A DNA stretch of 64,000 bases from Sciurus carolinensis (GCF_902686445.1 NC_062229.1:6481503-6545502); one strand, 5' to 3'. Positions 11,660-23,639 are shown, numbered from the stretch's first letter. Numbers and translations: made by a program. The notes: generated from the letters alone by a model not told the origin.

Positions 11660-13470
11660 GGAGTTTCCATCATACCTACTTGAGGTGTCCTTTTCCTGGG
11701 CTTTCTTTCTTCCTAGGGCACCAGGTGATAGCAGCAGATTCAGGTGTCATACGTGGACATGATGCTAGAGACAATAAACTGAATGCCATTCCTGAGTTAA
11801 TTGGTATGTAATGTTCATGGATCAGACTGAATCTCTGTGCAGACTGAATGGAGACCCTCAACACACACCCAGAACCTGATCCACTATTTTTTATCATCAT
11901 ACATGATGATTGGGTACTGTTACTTGTTTGAGAAGAGAGGGATTGCTGAGGAGGAGTTTTTCCTGGATTATGTGGGTATATCTTCATTGTAGTCCTCTTT
12001 CCATATTAACAGTCTGAATTACAGAAGAAAGAGGAAAGAAAGAGGCATGTAACCATGAAGGTAGAAATTGGATTGATGCAGCTATATGTGAAAAATTTTG
12101 TCCCATGTACCTGTCATTTTCATAGAACTGTAATGAACTTTTGAAACCATGTAGATATTATTACACATATTTTTGACCTTGTCCACGTTCAAATTTAATA
12201 TATTCTGTTTCTTGTCATTATTAACATCCTTATTTTCAAAACCATTTATGCTGTTTAGTAGGTTTTCATTCATTCTTTTCAGCAAAATCATTTTCTTTTG
12301 TTAAAGTTAAATCATTTCTACAAATTACACCATGAGGTTTTAGTTTTTTCAAGACTTGATGCAGTTCTGACCATGGAAATATGATGTAGGAGCAAAGGGA
12401 AATAATCTCACAGGTACCCATTAGTTAATGGCAATGTGGTACAAACAGGCCTGTTTAACATCTTCATTTTTATTCCTGCATTTTTATCTCCCATATTTTT
12501 CATTTTGCATTTTGACATAAAATAAGTAGCACTTCTGATGTTTATGAAATATTGGCATCTATTTTTCTGCTATTGTGAATTTATCTCTTGAGTGTTCTCC
12601 TCTGTGTCTTGTGAAGGAAATAAAACAGTTGTACTCTGGGTATGGAACTTTGGGCTTAGTGGACTGAGTGACCTTTCATTTCTGGGTATTTCCACTGAGA
12701 TTTCCTAAGGGATCAAGTCACTCTACCTTCCATTAGATATCCCTAGTGTCGTATTTTCTTATACTGACAACTTGGTGGGTGTAAAATATAATTTAATTAA
12801 TTTACATTTCCCTCAAGTTAAGATTCAGTCATCCCACTTATTAGGGACAATTTTTCTCTTTTGTGAAATGTGTGTGTTTATGACATATCCACTGGGCTTA
12901 TTCTCTTTCCAAGATCAATTCCTAATGGTTCTTTATGTACTTGTACTAGCAGTTATGTTCATCTATATACACTGCAAATTCATCCGTCAGGAGAACACTT
13001 CCTGTTGCATGCTTGCCACGGTATTTAGTAGTCACACTCTAATTCATTTTAATATGGTTTATTTTGTCAATATTTTCCCTCATGGCCTGTACTCAGTCAT
13101 TTTTGATATTGAAACTTCTACTTTGGCTGATAAAGTATTTGTAGTCTTGCATCTTGCCTTTCCCAGTTGATGCTGAATCCATCAGGAATTTATATTTTCC
13201 CTGGATGCAAGAAAAGAATCACATTCATCTTCATTACTGAGCACCTTTCATTAAATAGTCCAGCCTTTATGTTGAGGCCAGTTCAGCTTTAAAGAAGCAG
13301 TGCACTTGGGTGTTCCTGTTTCCTGGCCTCCTTTCTAAACAGTGGCATTGTTGTAACTATCCCTACACTAACATCACATGCCTTAATGACTGCAACTCCC
13401 TTATCAGCAAAACTGTTTCCTCTGTCAACAAAGAAGCCCCAAAGGCCTTTTAGTTACAATCACAAAGGTA
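11660..13470 (+). other. Duplicated OR 3' flank with an old L1-like part
   Basis: Positions 11700-11990 (caccaggtgatagcagcaga, ggacatgatgctagaga, gaatggagaccctcaac, acacccagaacctgatcc) match 53840-54000 downstream of the intact OR. Positions 12590-12720 and 13020-13165 match 54650-54730 and 55140-55250. The open frame at 12772-13170 lies in this noncoding homology and is probably spurious. Confidence 0.6.
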
Positions 13471-13790
13471 CCATGGCCCCAGGTTAATTGATTTTCTGTA
13501 AATTTGCAATTTTTGTCAACAATATTAATAGATAAGACCCATAGTTTATATTTGTGGTCTTGTATTATTACTTATAATGTGCATATGTTATAATTCTGGG
13601 ATATTTTGAAAATGTGGTGATGAAATTCTTAAAAGGAGATAAAATATATGTTCAATAGACAATTTTGACTTCAAAGAATATATTAGAACTATTGTTTATT
13701 GTGTACAAAGAGGTTCATATTTCACTTATCCAAACATTAAATTAACATTAAGTGGTTGCAATTTGCTTGGTACTTTTAACATATTATCAC
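13471..13790. other. AT-rich intergenic, nothing recognised
   Basis: No coding frame, SINE or OR sequence is visible in this interval. Confidence 0.4.
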
Positions 13791-13794
13791 TGAT

Positions 13795-13885
13795 ATTAGA
13801 TAGATAAATAGAAAGATAGATGATAGGTAGGTAGGTAGATAGATAGATAGAGAAAGAGAGAGAGAGAGATAGATGATAGGTAGGA
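13795..13885 (+). repeat. GATA/GGTA/GA compound microsatellite
   Basis: Repeats of agat and aggt units (gataggtaggtaggtagata) change to an agagagag run and back to gata units. Confidence 0.9.
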
Positions 13886-14489
13886 GTCCCAATTTTTGTC
13901 TCTCAAAACAACTTCTTCCTTGACTTCACAAAGTGTATAGCCATTTTCCCACTTGACAGCACGAGTGGATACCTGACAGACATCTCAAAGCCAACATTTC
14001 TGTAAAACCAGGTAATAATTCTCAGGTGTTCTACACACACACACTATCCTGTCCTTTCCTGCAGCTCCTCAGCAGTTTCTGTCATTGAGCAACCTCTGTG
14101 GAAGAATCTTCCTCATTTACAAAGCAAGTGCTGAGACTGGATTTTTGAGAACATAGTCTCAGCATGTCCCCGAATGATCTGTGCTCATATGGCCACTGGC
14201 TACTCCTGTGTCTCCCAGAAGGAGGCCCGTGTTCTGCAGGGAGATTCCTGTAAACACCTGCTGCTAGTGCTATCAGGTAAGCCTGGGTCCCCTGAGCATC
14301 AATAGATTGTTGCTATTGTCATATGTGCTTTCAAGAGCACATGTTCTTCACTTTACTTGTCTTGTCCGTTTTTTTTTTTTTTTAAATCAGCCACCTACAA
14401 TATCTTGGAAAGAACTTCTCTGAACCTGTTAGACTTCATGACTTTATTTTTGTAGTTTTGTTGGAAGGTTTCAATCACCAATGGTTTAG

Positions 14490-15056
14490 AAATTTGTCTC
14501 CTTGCAGTGATGGCCTGTGACTACTCTGTGATCGCTTGTCACCCCTGAGGTACAGGGTCATCATGAGCCCTGCCTGGGTATCTTGCTAGTTCTGTTCTCC
14601 CTGTCCAATACCCTTATGGATGGCACACTCTGCTGGTGCTGCAGCTGTCCTTCTGCACAGACCTTGAGTTCCCCACTTCCTCTGTGAACTTGCTCCAGTG
14701 ACTAAGCTCACCTGACACCTTGATCAATCACATTGTGGTTCATTTTATGGCTGCCAACATGGATGGCAGTTCTTTCTGTGGGATTATTTTCCCCTGTACT
14801 TGAATTGTCTGTTCTCTCTTGAAAACTCCTTTGCTGGCAGAAAACATAAACGTTTTTCACCTGTGGGTCTCCCCTCTTGCTGCTTACCTGATCTTGGGGT
14901 GTACATTACTCTGCAGTTACAGACTCACCCAGGAAGACTGCAGAGGTCTCAGTGATGTACTCTGTGGTTCTGATGATGCTGAACCCCTTTACCTACAGCC
15001 TGAGGAGCAGGGGCATGAAGGAGGCCCTGAAGAAAGAAATTAATAGGTCAATGTGT
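14490..15056 (+). pseudogene. 5'-truncated OR pseudogene fragment, family 7
   Basis: The OR sequence begins in the TM3 region (tctccttgcagtgatggcct) and runs to the C-terminus. It is shredded by indels. Recognisable pieces are gcagctgtccttctgcacag (TM4/EC2), cttcctctgtgaacttgctc, aaacataaacgtttttcacc followed by tgtgggtctc (TM6) and atgctgaacccctttaccta followed by cagcctgagg (TM7). The DRY codon is replaced (gactactct). Nothing before TM3 is left. The open frame 14819-15043 reads across OR sequence in a wrong frame and is not a gene. Confidence 0.88.
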
Positions 15057-15395
15057 TTGGTGACTGCTGTCCTAGATAAAGCAGGTGTCTAGAATGCATC
15101 CAGGTGCCCACAGTGCTGTCCTCTGAACTTATCAATATGTCTTCATGAGGAAACTTCTTTTTCTGTGGAGGAATACTTTACTTCTTGGAGGAGATGTTAG
15201 ATGTAGAACATAGTTGCACAAGTTAATGGGGAATCTGGTGAGATGAAGGGTCATAAGTTTTCCACAAGCAACAAAACAGTCCTCTGTGAGCCTGAGAATG
15301 AAAACAATGGAAATTTCATAGAACAAGCAAGAGAGTATACAGACTGGCCATCATTTGGGAGTACAGCATTTGGTATACAAGGGATCGGCAATACA
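15057..15395. other. OR fragment 3' flank, no gene recognised
   Basis: Open frames here lack any known motif and continue into low-complexity sequence, so I treat them as chance. Confidence 0.4.
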
Positions 15396-15895
15396 TCTGT
15401 GTATATATATGATTATAAAATAATTCTGAGCTTTGTGCTCAGATTATATGAGACATATAATATAATATATGTGTATGAAACATTATATATAACATATGAT
15501 GACATAATATATAACATAAATATATTATAAATACATATATTAAAATATTGAGATATTATGCAGGTAATGATACATAGTATATTTATTATATATTAGTACA
15601 TAACATATATGTTACATATATTATATGTACTATATATTACATATACAATGTATTACGTATAATTATATTAAATTTAATTGCATATAATATAAATTGTATG
15701 ATATAAATATGATAAAGTGTACAATATATGTAAAGAGAGGAAAATAGATATATAGGTACATAACATTTATTTATATTATACATAAATATATAATATTAGT
15801 ATAAAGAGATGATATATAATTTAATGTATACATATATGGTATATTTTATACATATATAAATATATTTATATATATATACATACACAATCTGATCT
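15396..15895. repeat. AT-rich tract of TATA/ATAT repeats
   Basis: About 500 bases of nearly pure A and T with recurring tataatatat, acatatat and atatatta units, many self-complementary. Expected to be flexible and prone to slippage. Confidence 0.85.
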
Positions 15896-16114
15896 GATAT
15901 ACATATTCTGTGTGATCCTATTATTTCAGATGTGTCATTAAAATTCCTATTTCTGATGTGATTATTAGAATCGAGTGAGAAAAATTGTGAGGCTAATTCA
16001 GTTCAGCAGCATGGCTCATGCCCTGTAACATTAAGAATCAAATCAAATAAAGATTTTTGTCATTGTTGACAAGCCCCAACTCTTTCCTCATTTTATCCTC
16101 AAAAACACATTATT

Positions 16115-16346
16115 GCTGGGTTCATGATGGTGCATGCCTGTAATCCCAGGGACTCAGGAGTCTGAGGCAGGAGGATCAGTAGTTCAAAGCCAGCCTCAGC
16201 AACTTAGTGAGGCTCTAAGCAACTTGGTTAGTCCCTGACTCCAAACAACAAGTAGAACAGGTCTGGGGTGTGGCTCAGAGGTTCAGATCCCCAGGGTTCA
16301 ATCCCCAGTACAAAAACAAAAATTGCATCAGTACAAAAAAAAAAAA
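16115..16346 (+). mobile_element. B1-dID dimeric SINE
   Basis: The left monomer is 7SL-like (gtgcatgcctgtaatcccag, gaggcaggaggatcag, aaagccagcctcagcaactt). The right monomer is ID-like (ctggggtgtggctcagaggt, gttcaatccccagtacaaaa), followed by an A-rich tail. This dimer is typical of squirrels and relatives, and it is a main clue to the organism. Confidence 0.88.
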
Positions 16347-16348
16347 GC

Positions 16349-16436
16349 GGGCTGGGGAGATAGCTCAGCTGGTAGAGTGCCTGCCTCACAAGCTCAAGTC
16401 CTTGAGTTCGATCCCCAGTACCTAAAAAAAAAAAAA
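16349..16436 (+). mobile_element. ID element (tRNA-derived SINE), young-looking
   Basis: It has clear pol III boxes: A box tagctcagctggtagagtg and B box gagttcgatcc, then ccccagtacc and a pure A tail of 13. It sits directly after the A tail of the B1-dID element, as if inserted into that tail. Confidence 0.92.
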
Positions 16437-16619
16437 TTATTGCACACTGATAACTATTGCTATGATTTGCAATTTACTTTAATAATTTTAATAATAAAGT
16501 GAGGAATTTTTCTCCTCTTTCTGCTTTACTAAGGAGTGTTTGCGAATTTAGTTTATTTCAAACAGGTATGGATGTTGGATTAGTTTTAAACTTTTTCATA
16601 AATATGAAATACTGAAGGA

Positions 16620-17045
16620 TGTATTTGAAAAATATGTGAAGGATTTGTACACTGTCAGCTATAAAAACTGCTGGAGAAAATTAAAGAAAGTCTAAAAATA
16701 TGGACACATATCATATATGCACAGATTGGAAGATTCACTAATGTCAAAATGTCAAGTACCCCTAAATTGATATGTAGATTCAGTAAAATCCCAGTGAAAA
16801 TCCAAGCAGGTTTTTTGGTAGAGATTTCTTGTTGAAAAGGACCATGGAAGACATAGAAGTGCCAAAACAATTTTGAAAAAGTTGAAAGAGTAAAGTCAGA
16901 ATTCATGCCACCTGAATCATGAATCTATACTAATTAAAGCAGTGTGATATTGGTGTATATGCAGACAAGTAGATGAATGGGGTCACCCACAAATGTACAG
17001 CCGAGTTTTATAAGAGATGCACCTTCAGACTGGTCTCCAGGTGCA
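16620..17045 (+). mobile_element. Ancient L1 ORF2 fragment
   Basis: Sense-strand words match the ORF2 region after the reverse transcriptase core: gtagattcagtaaaatccca, ccatggaagacatagaag-like text, ttaaagcagtgtgatattgg. Heavily diverged, with no open frame. Confidence 0.6.
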
Positions 17046-17515
17046 TGCAGTGGACCAGGTCTTAAATCTCTGCTTTGATCAGTTTTGGGTTGCAACCTTG
17101 AGAAAAGTCATAACTTGAGCACGGTATCTCCCCCTCATGATACAGTCCCAGGAAGAGCTTACAGCCAAATGCTATCTGCCACCAGCACTCCTGCAAGCTA
17201 GGTGATAATTTATCCTCCAGACAGGAGATCCTGGTGACACCTGAGTGTCCACCACACACATCACAGTTGTACTGCCAATATCTTTCCTCATGGAGGGATG
17301 TCCCCTGGCATAATGCTTTGCTTCCATGTGGGCACTGTTAAATCAGAATCTAGAATACAGCATGGCTCCACTCACTGTCATTAACACTTGGTGGACTGAA
17401 TGAATGATTAAGTAAGTAGCTGCTAGGAAAATAAATCTGCCCATTGCCACTAGAAACCCAATAGCATATCAGGATGCCTCAAGACGTACATTTTGCCTTT
17501 GTCTCTACTCATGTG
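17046..17515. other. Intergenic, nothing recognised
   Basis: No OR, L1 or SINE words. The minus-strand open frame at 17062-17259 has no known motif. Confidence 0.35.
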
Positions 17516-17519
17516 ATTC

Positions 17520-17850
17520 TCAGTCACTGGGGGCTGCTATAACAAAACACCAGAGGCCGTGTAGGTTGAACAATAGATGTTCTAAGTCTGAGTCTCAGAC
17601 TTCTGAGTTTTGCAAAGTCCAAATCTGAAGTGCTAGAACACTAGCAAGAGTCCACCATCTTTATGGTTTTCACATGACTTTCTCTTCTCTTGGCAAAGAG
17701 AGGAAGCCCTGGTATCTTTTCCTTACACAGATGTTAATCCCATCATGTAGCTCTATACACAAGACCTCATATAAACCTAATTACCTCCAAAATACCACCT
17801 CCTAAATCACTGAATTTGCAGATATTTGTAAACTATAATAAAAGCAGCTG
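17520..17850 (+). repeat. Old interspersed repeat starting with gctgctataacaaaacacca
   Basis: The opening words and the later cctaattacctccaaaatacc match a widespread old mammalian repeat layout. A related stretch (actatcataaccaattacct, gttctggaggtctacca) lies at 51945-52025. I do not name the family with confidence. Confidence 0.5.
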
Positions 17851-19115
17851 AACTGGTGAAAGTCACCTTGATGATTGTAAATCAAAAGCTGTGTAGGATG
17901 CATAAAAATGTATTATACTGTCATGTGTAGCTAATTAAAACTAATAAAAAAATGTTTTAAAAAGCTGTAGGGCTTATGACCACATCAAAGTTAGCTTTAG
18001 ACAACAGGTATTCTGCAATCATAAAGATGTGTTTCAGATTAGGGATAGGACAATCACATTATTCAGGAAAGAGAGGCCAGGAAAACATCAGCAAATACAT
18101 GAAGAGTTTCTTCGTTGCTGATTTGGCATTGTGGTGATTTACTACCAAATGAAATGTGTGCTGAGTGATAAAAATGAGTTCAGGTTCCTGCCTGAAATCA
18201 AAGGCAAAAATAAATTTCTGGTGGTTCCAGCTTCAGTTGCAAAAGACAATACAAAAATGCTTTCTGGAAGCAAGTAGGCTTTTCAAGATCAATACCTAGT
18301 GAGCAGAGACAAAGGGGATTTACTGACAAATTAAAACCCTGTTAAACCTAAGCATGGTTAGATATCTACAAACACTAAAACACAACTAAGCAACCCATTT
18401 GCCATTCATAAATAGGCAATGTACACTATATATACTTTCTAATAATATATATAATATATAATTCTGTGTGATATTACATAAAGGACTGTTTTGAATAAGA
18501 TATTTAAAATGATAAGCAGAAGAATGGAAATATCATGTATCTCACAAGAAAGGAAAATAAATATCTATAGAATAGCTCTCAATCTCATAATAAGAAAAAC
18601 GTAAATTGATTGAATGCTATATTGTACCTAGTAGATTATCAGGGTAAAGGACCTCTTCAGGGAAGTTATGGAACACCAGAAATATATAATAGTAGGGTAA
18701 ACAGGTTTAACCACTTAAAACTTTTTGGAACTAACCAAAGGTGAAAAGCTCCTCTTTTATAGCCAATAATTTTACCCCAAAGACAAAATTGTCTTTTAAC
18801 TTCTTCAGAGGACATAGAGGTGACTGTTAAATACCTTTATTGTAAGAGAAAAAATAATAGCTACCAGAATTTCACCAATGCCAGAAATGTCCCATATTTT
18901 AATGTCATCATATATAACATGTAACTACAGAGCACTGAAAGCAGAGAGACAACTGCTATACCCAAGAGCATGACTGCTTCTGAAGCGAAATCACACTCAC
19001 AAGAAGTCATCATTTTCACTAATTAAACCTGAACTTCAATACTAGTACGTATATTTATTAAGAGGGATATCTGAAGAATTGATTAAAAAAAATCATCAGC
19101 ATCTAGGCAAATGAC
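17851..19115. other. AT-rich intergenic with possible old LINE remnant
   Basis: Positions 18500-18800 have a weak LINE-like look (A-rich sense strand, no frame) but no family can be assigned. No gene is seen. Confidence 0.3.
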
Positions 19116-19119
19116 CGGT

Positions 19120-19420
19120 CTATGGGGCACAGGTGATCAAACAATGGCATCAAGTGGGGACTCCACCTGCCCAACTCCACCTCCGGTCACAGTGACCCCA
19201 TTTGCTGTGTCTCCTCTGCTTCTGTTATGAGGAAAGACAGGATTACATTCACAGTCCGTCCACTGAATCAGGTAAATGCTCCTTCTCTGCAAATTCCCTT
19301 CTTCCAAACAAGTAACAGCCACCATTTATCCCATAATTGAATTGCAAGTTAGCAGGATGGGATCTGGTGATATTTCAAGGACCAATATTCAGCCCACTTC
19401 AGAGGTACAATATGGCTGGT
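19120..19420 (-). repeat. Old interspersed repeat
   Basis: Words such as tgtctcctctgcttctgtta and gatatttcaaggaccaatat are shared in layout with 27190-27400, next to the other minus-strand OR unit. It therefore probably predates the duplication. Confidence 0.4.
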
Positions 19421-19429
19421 CCATGATCC

Positions 19430-20270
19430 ACGACTTACTAGTTAAGCCACCTGTAGCAGGGTCTCGGATTGTCACCTCTGGCATTATGTCCAGATATGAC
19501 ATTGCACATGCCATTATGATCTGTGGACGGGAATGAGAATGGTGTTAGGATGAGGCCTCTTTGTGAGGAATTGAATGAAGCTCTACACTCTGTCCCAGTA
19601 CATTCCCATACTTTGAAGATCTAAGAATGGAAGGTCACTCTATTGTTAGAGTTATCATAAGCATAGGATTCTTTTCTTATTAGCACAGAATTCATCTTCA
19701 TTTAAGAGGTTCAACTACATCACAGTCATCTCAAAACACTGATATCATTTAATTCTGCCAGTTGCACAGAAAATGCAATGCATATGTTGATGCTATTTTG
19801 CCTCAAACAGATATGAATTACTAGTAACAGATCAAAGGAATTGCATCCTGGGTTATGAATTTTAACCCCCTGTCTCACAGTAGTATCACCAGTGGAAGAC
19901 AACAATGATGACCCTGGACAGGTGCTTGAAAGTTGGCTTTTCTGCTGATATAACCACACTTGTTCTTCTGTGTATTTTTTTCCTGTTCTCCTTAACTAAT
20001 GTGCCACCTTCTGAGGGTGCAATACAAAGAAATTTACTACAACTAGAACCCTTATTTTGGGCTCCACTTCTGTGAAATCTGAACAAAGAAATTGTGTTGG
20101 ATAATGGAAAACCTAAGTCAAATATCACAGAGCTAGATCAAATAAAAAGTAAGGTTTAAACCAACATAAACTGGTCCTTGGGTGATCTCAACATTTTAGA
20201 AGAATGTAGAGACAAAAGAGTCAGGAATTCCAGATAAGCAAGAACACTTCACATACACAAAATCCCCCAG
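19430..20270 (-). other. Duplicated 3' flank of the minus-strand OR unit
   Basis: Reading minus, this follows the OR stop. Positions 20125-20230 (cacagagctagatcaaataa, ttttagaagaatgtagagac) match 28170-28270. Positions 19465-19760 match 27470-27720 and the reverse of 53760-53900 (catcatgtccaaatatgac-like words). No gene is present. Confidence 0.65.
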
Positions 20271-21198
20271 TCACCGATGAGAAACTGTTCTTCCATGGAT
20301 TTTTCTCAAGGTCTCCTTCAGGTCCTTGTTCCTCAGGCTGTAGATAAGGGGGTGCAGCATTTGAGGGACCACAGAGTACATAACTGAAGCCACAGCAGAA
20401 TTTCTGAGGGAGTCAGTCACTGAAGAGCTAATGTACCCTCCAAATCCTGTCCCAACAAGAAGGAGACTACAGACAGGTGAGATCCACTGGTGGAAAAGGC
20501 TTTATGCTTTCCTTCTGATGAGGGCATTCTCAAGACAGAGGACTCAATGTGAACATAAGAGAAAATGATCCCAGAGAGAGGAAAATCAGCAAATATGCAA
20601 ACTGCAACATATATCAAGATGTTGTCAATGAGGGTATCATAACAGGACAGCTTGATAATCCGAGCAAGTTCACAGAAGAAGTGGGGGATCTCCAGGTTTG
20701 TGCAGAAGGACAGATGCAAACACCATCAGACTGTGCAGCAGGCCATCTACAATGCTAACCTACAATGAAAACAGTGTCAGCAGTCCACACAGGGAGGGAT
20801 TCCTGGTGACTATGTACCTGAGTGGATGGCAGATGTCCATATAGCAGTCATAGGCCATCACTGCAAGTAGACAATTTTCCAAGCCACCAAAAAACAAGAC
20901 AGGCTGCGTGAGGCAGATTGTGTAGGTGATGCTCTGTCTCTGTGTTAGGATGTTCACCAACTTCTTTGGGTTCGTGCTTGTGCTTAAACAGATGTCAGTG
21001 AAGGACAGTTTGGGTGTGTGGAGGTGGGAATCAGAGCTGATGGCCAGGATGATGATCAGATTCCCCAGAATGGTGACCAGGTACAAAGACAGGAAGAGGC
21101 TGAAGATGAGGGGCTGCAGTGCTCGGTCATTTGTGAGTCCCAGGGGAAGGAATTCTGAAACAGCTATCTCATTTCTAGCTTCCAAGATGTTGATAAAC
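20271..21198 (-). pseudogene. Olfactory receptor pseudogene, family 7 (OR7G-like)
   Basis: The minus-strand coding exon begins after the acceptor aacag at 21199-21200. The family start position reads TTG instead of ATG (I-L-E-A-R-N). Intact pieces include [25 protein letters not shown] and [15 protein letters not shown] (DRY arginine to cysteine). An in-frame deletion removes the TM2 segment normally reading MYFFLSN, leaving HTPKLSF. An in-frame TAG near 20757 and a one-base deletion around 20722 break TM4. Another one-base deletion lies in TM6 near 20450. The end, [10 protein letters not shown] and a TGA at 20271-20273, is present. Not functional. Confidence 0.92.
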
Positions 21199-21718
21199 CT
21201 GTTGCAAATGAAGTGGAGAAAATACATAGGTCCGCATCAGCAGTACAATATGGGAATATGTTTGAACACCACTTCTGTAGCCACAATGATCTCTGGACAT
21301 TAAAATCTAGAACTCTGAGATAATCAATTCTGTTGCTAAGTACCAGTTTGTGGTATTTGGTTATGGCATTCTTCCAACTAATACACCCAACACCAACATA
21401 AGAATGTGAAGAAATATTAAAGTGCTTTTTAACCGTCATTACATTTGAGAAAGTGAAGATTTCTGCTCTGAAGGAAAGGGGACATATCACACTGCGCAGT
21501 ATGACTTCAGGTGAGTGCATAAAAGAATGTGTCAGGGGGTGACATTCAGTGGACATGCAGGGCACAAGGCTTGTTTCTCATCATCTTAGGCGCATGCTTT
21601 CTCTCTGCCTCCCCAAGATGAATTTCTCAAAACACATCCTCCCTCATTTCTAAAGAGTTAACATGGGGGCTTTGTGTTTCCCTTCTGACTTCAAGAGGAA
21701 TGATAATTCACATCTTAC

Positions 21719-21916
21719 CTGAATACTGAAGATGGAAAATGTCCTTCAGGAAGTGCAGACAGACTTTAGAGATAAAGGGGATCCTGGTCAGGGAGGTCAT
21801 GTCTGGGAGGAGGCTCAGGTGTTGCTTCCTGAGCAGGGCAGGGCTGTGGAGTGAGGTCAGAGGCTGAAACCTGATGCTGTTTCCCTGGGGTCTCAATATC
21901 CAAAGGTCCTCATTAG
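21719..21916 (-). other. 5' noncoding exon of the minus-strand OR pseudogene
   Basis: On the minus strand it starts after TAATGAGG and contains acctttggatattgagaccc, gaagcaacacctgagcctcc and cctgaccaggatcccc. It ends tattcag followed by the donor GTAAGA (21713-21718). It lies 520 bases upstream of the coding exon. At the site where the 51-kb copy has an ATG, this copy reads aggacattt. Confidence 0.8.
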
Positions 21917-22060
21917 AGCAGCTTTTTCACAGTCACTCTCATGCCAGGAGAGCAAGTCCTTAAAGACAAAGACTGTGGAGGCAGGGAGTTCAAGATAGCT
22001 GATTTCCTGACCCCAGAGGCCAGTTGTCTGCCCTTCAGCTCTCCCCACTATTCTTTCTCC
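21909..22060 (-). promoter_or_regulatory. OR proximal promoter with TAAT and O/E-like sites
   Basis: Reading minus: cttaaggacttgctctcctg gives an O/E-like ctctcctggcat core at 21939-21953. About 25 bases further on comes a TAATGAGG homeodomain-type core at 21909-21916. The same order and spacing recur at 38.15, 51.25 and 61.09 kb. Factor binding is inferred from known OR promoters. Confidence 0.5.
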
Positions 22061-22347
22061 TCTCCACTTTCCAGACCTTGCACATGTCATGCTTCTACCT
22101 CGATAATAAATCCCAGTGCCCCTTCAAGTTCAACACTAAAACACTTTTATTCACTTAAGTCATCTTGAATCCTCATTCCTGTTTGAGGTATGAGAATATG
22201 TCCCGTATATGTGGGTGTAAATAGTGTCCTTTTAAATGTTAACTACACGGTGAAATGAATCTAACCTGACTTTCCCACCTACATCCACAAATATACTGCA
22301 GTGAATCTCATCGTCATGTAATCCACAAAAAACTAACTAAAAAAAAT
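22061..22347. other. Sequence upstream of the minus-strand OR unit
   Basis: No gene or repeat recognised before the L1 target site. Confidence 0.4.
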
Positions 22348-23463
22348 TTAAAAACTGGCAGACTTCCTCAACAGGACTCCCATAGCACAAGAAATAAAAG
22401 CAAGAATTAATAACTGGGATAGATTCTAACTAAAAAGCTTTCTCTCAGCAAAGGAAACTATCAGCAATGCGAAGAAAGAGCCTACAGATTGGGAGAAAAT
22501 CTTTGCCAATCATACTTCAGATAGAGCACTAATCTCCAGAATCTATATGAACTCAAAAAACTCTACACCAAGAATGCAAATAATCCAATAGACAAATGGG
22601 CTAAGGAAATGAATAGACACTTCACAGAAGAAAATGTACAAGCAATCAACAAGCATATGTAATAATGTTGAACATCTCTAGTAATAAGAGAAATGCAAAT
22701 CAAAACCACCCTAAGATTCCATCTCACCCCAATTAGAATGGCGATTATCAAGAATACAAGCAACAACAGGTGTTGGCGAGGATGTGGGGAGAAAGGGACA
22801 CTCATACATTGCTGGTGGGGCTGCAAACTAGTACAGCCACTCTGAAAAGCAGTGTGGAGACTCCTTAGAAAACTTGGAATGGAACCACCATTTGACCCAG
22901 CTATCCCACTCCTTGGCCTATACCCAAAGGACTTAAAATCAGCATATTACAGAGATACAGCCACATCAATGTTCATAGCTGCTCAGTTCACAATAGCCAG
23001 ATTGTGGAACCAACCTAGATGTCCTTCAATTGATGAATGGATAAAGAAACTGTGGTATATATATAGAATGGAATATTACTCTGCCATAAAGGATGGTAAA
23101 ATTATGGCATTTGCAGGCAAATGGATGAAACTGGAGAATATCATGCTAAGTGAGATAAGCCAATCTCAAAAAACCAAAGGACGAATGTTAATGCTAATAA
23201 GTGGATGAGGACACATAATGGGGGGTGGGAGGGGTTAGTGTTAGGGTTAGAGTTAGGGTTAGGGAGGGGGTCAAGAATGGAGGAAGGAAGGACTGTATAG
23301 AGGGAAAAGAGGGGTGGGAGGGAAGGGAAAAAAAAACAGAATGAATCAAACAACATTACCCTATGTAAATTTATGATTACACAAATGGTATGCCTTTACG
23401 CCATGTACAGACAGAGAAACAACATGTATCCCATTTGTTTACAATAAAAAAAATTAAAAACTG
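22348..23463 (+). mobile_element. 5'-truncated L1 with 10-bp target duplication
   Basis: The L1 body is 22358-23453, flanked by direct repeats ttaaaaactg at 22348-22357 and 23454-23463. It holds the end of ORF2 (gtgttggcgaggatgtgggg; [40 protein letters not shown]-like end) with some frameshifts. The G-rich 3' UTR carries TTAGGG-like hexamers (23235-23265), and an A-rich tail ends it. Truncation at the 5' end is the usual outcome of target-primed reverse transcription. Confidence 0.93.
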
Positions 23464-23639
23464 AAAGTAAGTAGCAGAGAGATAGGTTGAGTCAAGGGAA
23501 GGAAACAGGGTAAGAGAACAAGGGGAGGGATTAGGGAAATGCTGGAGACTGGATTGGAGCAAATTATATCCCACATCTTCCTAATTTTGCCAAAATGAGT
23601 CCCATGATCTGTTTAACCAAAAAGAACCACTAAAGTGTT

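Noticed and set aside
12772..13170. 132-codon frame as a possible membrane protein gene
   Set aside because: It lies in duplicated noncoding OR 3' flank that is not open in the sister copy near 54.7-55.3 kb, and has no family motif.
16349..16436. tRNA gene
   Set aside because: It has A and B boxes but no cloverleaf and ends in an A tail; it is an ID SINE.
20926..21303. Plus-strand frames overlapping the 21-kb OR, and similar opposite-strand frames at the 37-, 45- and 52-kb ORs
   Set aside because: They are antisense shadows of the OR coding exons, with the same composition at every copy.
23233..23266. Interstitial telomere repeat
   Set aside because: It recurs in the same place in other L1 3' UTRs of the window, so it belongs to the L1.
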